Below are positions 61,384 to 64,000 of a DNA stretch of 64,000 bases, piece by piece; the first letter of the stretch is position 1, and every line of letters starts with the position of its first letter. Below the pieces are notes generated by a model. The model was not told the origin of the DNA, did not search any database, and worked only from the letters and a program-made list of their open reading frames with translations. The position numbers and the translations under genes are program-made. The stretch covers positions 129,960 to 193,959 of the forward strand of contig CAJTPN010000003.1 in the NCBI GenBank assembly GCA_910578185.1, given 5' to 3'. Source of the DNA: an uncultured Acetatifactor sp. GTDB taxonomy: Bacteria > Bacillota > Clostridia > Lachnospirales > Lachnospiraceae.

Positions 61384-62127
61384 TTAAGAAATAATTTTCC
61401 CATGCATGTCTGGGTCATCTGTTTCAAATGCTATTATAGGAGTATCATACTCATATCCCTGTTGCTTAATAAATTTAAGTTGAACAGGCAACCCTATACA
61501 CATCAGAATAATCATGAATAGCAAAGTCCATCCATCTGTTAATTCAATTTTAAATAATGCAAATATAAAATCTATCGGATCAAAAAGTAAAGAATAATCA
61601 TGTGTTATTCCAAAAATAAATTGATTTACATATTTTGCAATTGTTGGAGCGACTTGGCTTGCTCCTAGAAACACACATGCTAGCGCAAATGGCAAAACAC
61701 TCATTTGATGCCATACTGCAAGTATAAGTCCTAATATTGCAGCAACTATAAGAGGCATTATAATAGCTGTTTCAAATTCCATATTTCCATTTTTACATAA
61801 GTAAGTAGTTAGCATATATAGCAACTTCATGGTAACTAGAAAACCTAATACAAATCGGTTTACTGCCGGAACACAATACGTCAAAATTGGGAAAATTATA
61901 GCTCCTATCACTGTTGTCACTACAATAAGCATAATATCTGAATCTAATGAAATATCCATAAATACACCAATAAAAAATCCAATTACAAGTCCCCAATAAA
62001 ATGCTGTTGTAGTAAATAATCCTTTTCTCCATTTCAATGCACCAAATACTAACGCTGAACCAATTAACAAATCATAAATATCTGTTACTATCTGAAAAAT
62101 AGTAATATAGCTTAAAAAATCGTACAT
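61384..62127 (-). CDS. Unrecognised polytopic membrane protein
   Basis: A 247-aa protein with about seven membrane segments (for instance VIGFFIGVFMDISLDSD and the Leu/Ile-rich stretch near 125-145). The ATG follows AAGGGGA. The soluble tail ends ETDDPDMHGKIIS. No transporter motif was recognised. It is monocistronic. Confidence 0.7.
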   Translation of the reverse strand: MYDFLSYITIFQIVTDIYDLLIGSALVFGALKWRKGLFTTTAFYWGLVIGFFIGVFMDISLDSDIMLIVVTTVIGAIIFPILTYCVPAVNRFVLGFLVTMKLLYMLTTYLCKNGNMEFETAIIMPLIVAAILGLILAVWHQMSVLPFALACVFLGASQVAPTIAKYVNQFIFGITHDYSLLFDPIDFIFALFKIELTDGWTLLFMIILMCIGLPVQLKFIKQQGYEYDTPIIAFETDDPDMHGKIIS

Positions 62128-62480
62128 TGTAACATCCCCTTCTTTTGTAATTTATTAAAGCATAACATTTCATATCATAAAAGTAAATATTCAAATTATA
62201 TAAATAGTATTCTAGCAAAATCCGCAAAAATAAGCCCAAAGCAGGCTTAAATACAAGATTTGTGTGTTATGAGGTTTAAACGGAAGTGTCAAACTCCCGT
62301 GTTTTAAATATATCTACTATTTATCCTAAGCATTGAAACAAGCCATTATAAATCACAATACACATTTGTATCTTTTCTAATTAAGAAATACGCACTATAA
62401 TCAGATTGTATAATTGAAAAGGAAGCTGGATGCGATTTTCTGATATGTGCCCTCTAGTCTTACGAAAGAGGGTGGTGCCC
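62128..62480. other. 353-bp AT-rich gap ahead of the type I toxin
   Basis: No gene is seen. TATAAT boxes at 62396-62401 and 62409-62414 may belong to the toxin promoter, but no good -35 element was found. CCCTC (62451-62455) and GAGGG (62468-62472) can pair and hide the toxin ribosome site. Confidence 0.4.
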
Positions 62481-62561
62481 ATGAGCGTGATGGAAGTTTT
62501 GACATTATTGCTTGTTATCTTTGCGGCTCTGTCTTACATAGACAATCATAAAAAGAAATAA
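62481..62561 (+). CDS. Holin-like type I toxin
   Basis: A 26-aa peptide MSVMEVLTLLLVIFAALSYI then DNHKKK: one membrane helix with a basic tail, as in the Hol_Tox small toxins of Firmicutes. The ribosome site GAGGGTGG can be sequestered by an upstream CCCTC. An antisense RNA gene overlaps the 3' end of its message. The mRNA probably ends at the terminator at 62671-62700. Confidence 0.75.
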   Translation: MSVMEVLTLLLVIFAALSYIDNHKKK

Positions 62562-62653
62562 GCATCCCTGACCGTCCAAAGTTTAGGATGCTTATTTCTA
62601 TAAGTTTACCTTACTGAGGGCAAATCGGAACTTCGTGTCCGATCAACCTTTCT
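62546..62653 (-). ncRNA. Antisense RNA antitoxin of the type I module
   Basis: On the minus strand TTGCGA (62683-62688), 17 bp and TATAAT (62660-62665) form a promoter, so the RNA should start near 62653. It runs to a 14-bp perfect stem AGAAATAAGCATCC / GGATGCTTATTTCT (62554-62599) followed by TTTTT on the minus strand. The RNA, of about 105 nt, is complementary to the 3' end of the toxin message. Confidence 0.65.
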
Positions 62654-62670
62654 GATTAGATTATACACCG

Positions 62671-62700
62671 GAGCCACTTGTTTCGCAAGTGACTCTTTTT
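62671..62700 (+). terminator. Terminator of the toxin transcript
   Basis: GAGCCACTTG and CAAGTGACTC pair with one mismatch around a TTTCG loop, then TTTTT. The antisense promoter -35 lies inside it on the other strand. Confidence 0.75.
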
Positions 62701-63071
62701 AGGTATTTTCCATTTTCATACAGTGTCCAATATCTTGCAATAAATTCATCTAGGGGTGTTGTTGTACCACTTAAGTTTTTGAATGTGTTTGTCATAGTTG
62801 TTTGTATCCTTAGTATTTTTTGTGAAAGATTAGGTATTTAATATGAGTATGGGCAACTACAATTTAGAAAAATCTTCTCGTAAATGTGGTGCTGGTAATG
62901 TATATACAAAGTGACTACCATCCTTTTGAAACTGAATATACTATGTATTTTAGGACTGACTGCCCATATAATTGTAAAAAATAAAATAAATAATTATTTT
63001 ATTTTTAAGCTGCAAAAGTGGTTGAATTTGTAAAAGGTATTTGTCATTTTGATGAATTAGGCATAAAACAG
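62701..63071. other. Stretch without a convincing gene
   Basis: It holds a 44-aa minus-strand frame (62661-62795) and a 23-aa plus-strand frame (62843-62914), neither supported. AT-rich otherwise. Confidence 0.4.
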
Positions 63072-63809
63072 TTAATTCAACATTTTCCATTCTCTACATA
63101 CGCTAACCTCAATATACCGCTTTATTTCACCCCAAGTTTTTGCTGTCAGAATATTTTTATCTTCTGCATAAGGCAGATCAATCGCCCCTATGTACCATAC
63201 CGGCAGCAGACCGGCATTTAAAGAGCCTTTCACATCGCATTCATACTGATCCCCGATATACCAAACTTCATCCGGCTCTAATCCATCTTTTTCCAAAGCT
63301 AAATCAAATATCCTTTTGTTCGGTTTGCGGAACATAAAATTACTTGAGGTAATGATAAATTCAAAAGTATTTTCCGGAAGCAGTCTGTTGATACGCTCTG
63401 CAACCACAGAAGGAGCATAAGAAATATTACTGATTACTCCTGTGCGGATACCTTTGTTTTTCAAATATCCCAAAAAATCTTTGATACCCTCTGTCGGCAC
63501 TCCCGGAGCAGCAGCATTCCAGAATACTGTATCAATTTCAGAGTTGCTTAATGAAATCTCTATTCCCTGCGATTCATAAAGATAAGGCGTAAACATTGTA
63601 TTGGGTATTTCTATCTGAAATAAGTGCCTCTTCTCAGGATCAAATCTCCCTAATTCCTGATTGATTTCATTTGCTTTGGCTTGCACCTGCTCTGCCGACA
63701 AATGATACTTATTTCTTGTAGTATACTGTAAGACAGCCTCTAAAGGTCTGCTAAAAACGCTTCCGTTAGGAACATAATCTTATTTGTCCATTTCAAATAA
63801 AATACGCAT
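63072..63809 (-). pseudogene. NUDIX-start / HAD-hydrolase chimeric pseudogene
   Basis: From the ATG at 63809 the frame reads MRILFEMDK, a TAA, then DYVPNGSVFSRP. This matches the usual start of a NUDIX hydrolase seen in Lachnospiraceae. The frame then changes, without a shift, to a HAD-type hydrolase (LEAVLQYTTRNKYHLSAEQV onwards, 209 aa from a TTG codon). The HAD part keeps GVISNISYAP (motif II), RKPNKRIF (motif III Lys) and WYIGDQYECDVKGSLNAG (motif IV), but the motif I D-x-D nucleophile segment is missing. It is therefore probably non-functional and marks a recombination joint. Confidence 0.65.
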
Positions 63810-64000
63810 TTTTTATTCTTCTTGATTGTACCTACTCTGTAATAGAGAACTTGGTTTATTCCCTATTTACAAAAAAACATATATACTATTTAATCCCATA
63901 AATGTGTTTTTATCATTTATTCCAAGTCTTGTATTAGTGTTATGGCTATATACAACTTCATGAACATTGCTGCAGTTTTTAAACGAAATAGTTTGCATAG

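Noticed and set aside
62661..62795. 44-aa minus-strand ORF with a weak ribosome site
   Set aside because: The antisense promoter and the toxin terminator lie within it, which better explains the sequence. It could still be a gene remnant.
62843..62914. 23-aa plus-strand ORF
   Set aside because: No ribosome site, and it is too short to judge without homologues.

Overview
The window looks like a chromosome segment of a Gram-positive anaerobe of the Lachnospiraceae / Clostridium cluster XIVa type. The supporting signs are AGGAGG-type ribosome binding sites, Firmicute sigma-A promoters, a Ptb-Buk butyrate module, a clostridial-style arginine operon, YtrA/GntR and BceS-like signalling genes, and a Tn916-family integrase. 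No rRNA or tRNA gene was recognised. The assignment comes from gene content and protein style only; no database was searched.

From 1 to about 48.3 kb the sequence is ordinary core genome with moderate GC, mostly on the minus strand. It holds: a comEC fragment behind an ABC transporter and its two-component system (1-5.2 kb); a GerMN lipoprotein, a WalRK-like two-component system and a ComEA-like protein (5.3-9.4 kb); a small DMT transporter, a solute-binding protein and the arginine operon argC-GNAT-argJ-(small ORF)-argB-argD (9.6-16.9 kb); a YtrA-type GntR/ABC operon (17.3-21.6 kb); argG, DUF1294 and DegV (22-24.5 kb); a DUF3887 lipoprotein, a YhfC protease and a GHKL/LytTR pair (24.7-28.1 kb); hexuronate catabolism uxaAB / LacI regulator / uxaC (28.3-34.2 kb); a chemoreceptor, butyrate kinase and phosphate butyryltransferase (34.6-38.7 kb); and a GLUG-repeat surface protein with an MMPL transporter and TetR regulator (41.2-47.9 kb).

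At 48.3 kb an integrative element of about 9.5 kb (48321-57873) interrupts the 5' end of a low-molecular-weight protein tyrosine phosphatase gene. It is bounded by a 33-bp direct repeat with 31 of 33 identities. It has integrase, excisionase, integrase arm-site repeats at both ends and a structured non-coding hairpin array, but no conjugation genes. Its cargo is defence: a Phd/ParE-type toxin-antitoxin pair, an AbiJ-like protein with a probable HEPN tail, and a tightly overlapping three-gene operon. That operon encodes a nuclease-methyltransferase fusion, an HsdS specificity subunit and a RES-domain protein. No HsdR translocase and no Xre-type RES antitoxin are present. This M-S-RES unit is the best candidate in the window for an undescribed system.

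From 57.9 to 63.8 kb the DNA is AT-rich and looks like a decayed plasmid or older element. It has an RHH repressor gene surrounded by CTTGTACAAG palindromes, a broken DnaJ-domain gene, several tiny ORFs, a membrane protein, a complete type I toxin/antisense-RNA module, and a chimeric NUDIX-HAD pseudogene at the right-hand junction.
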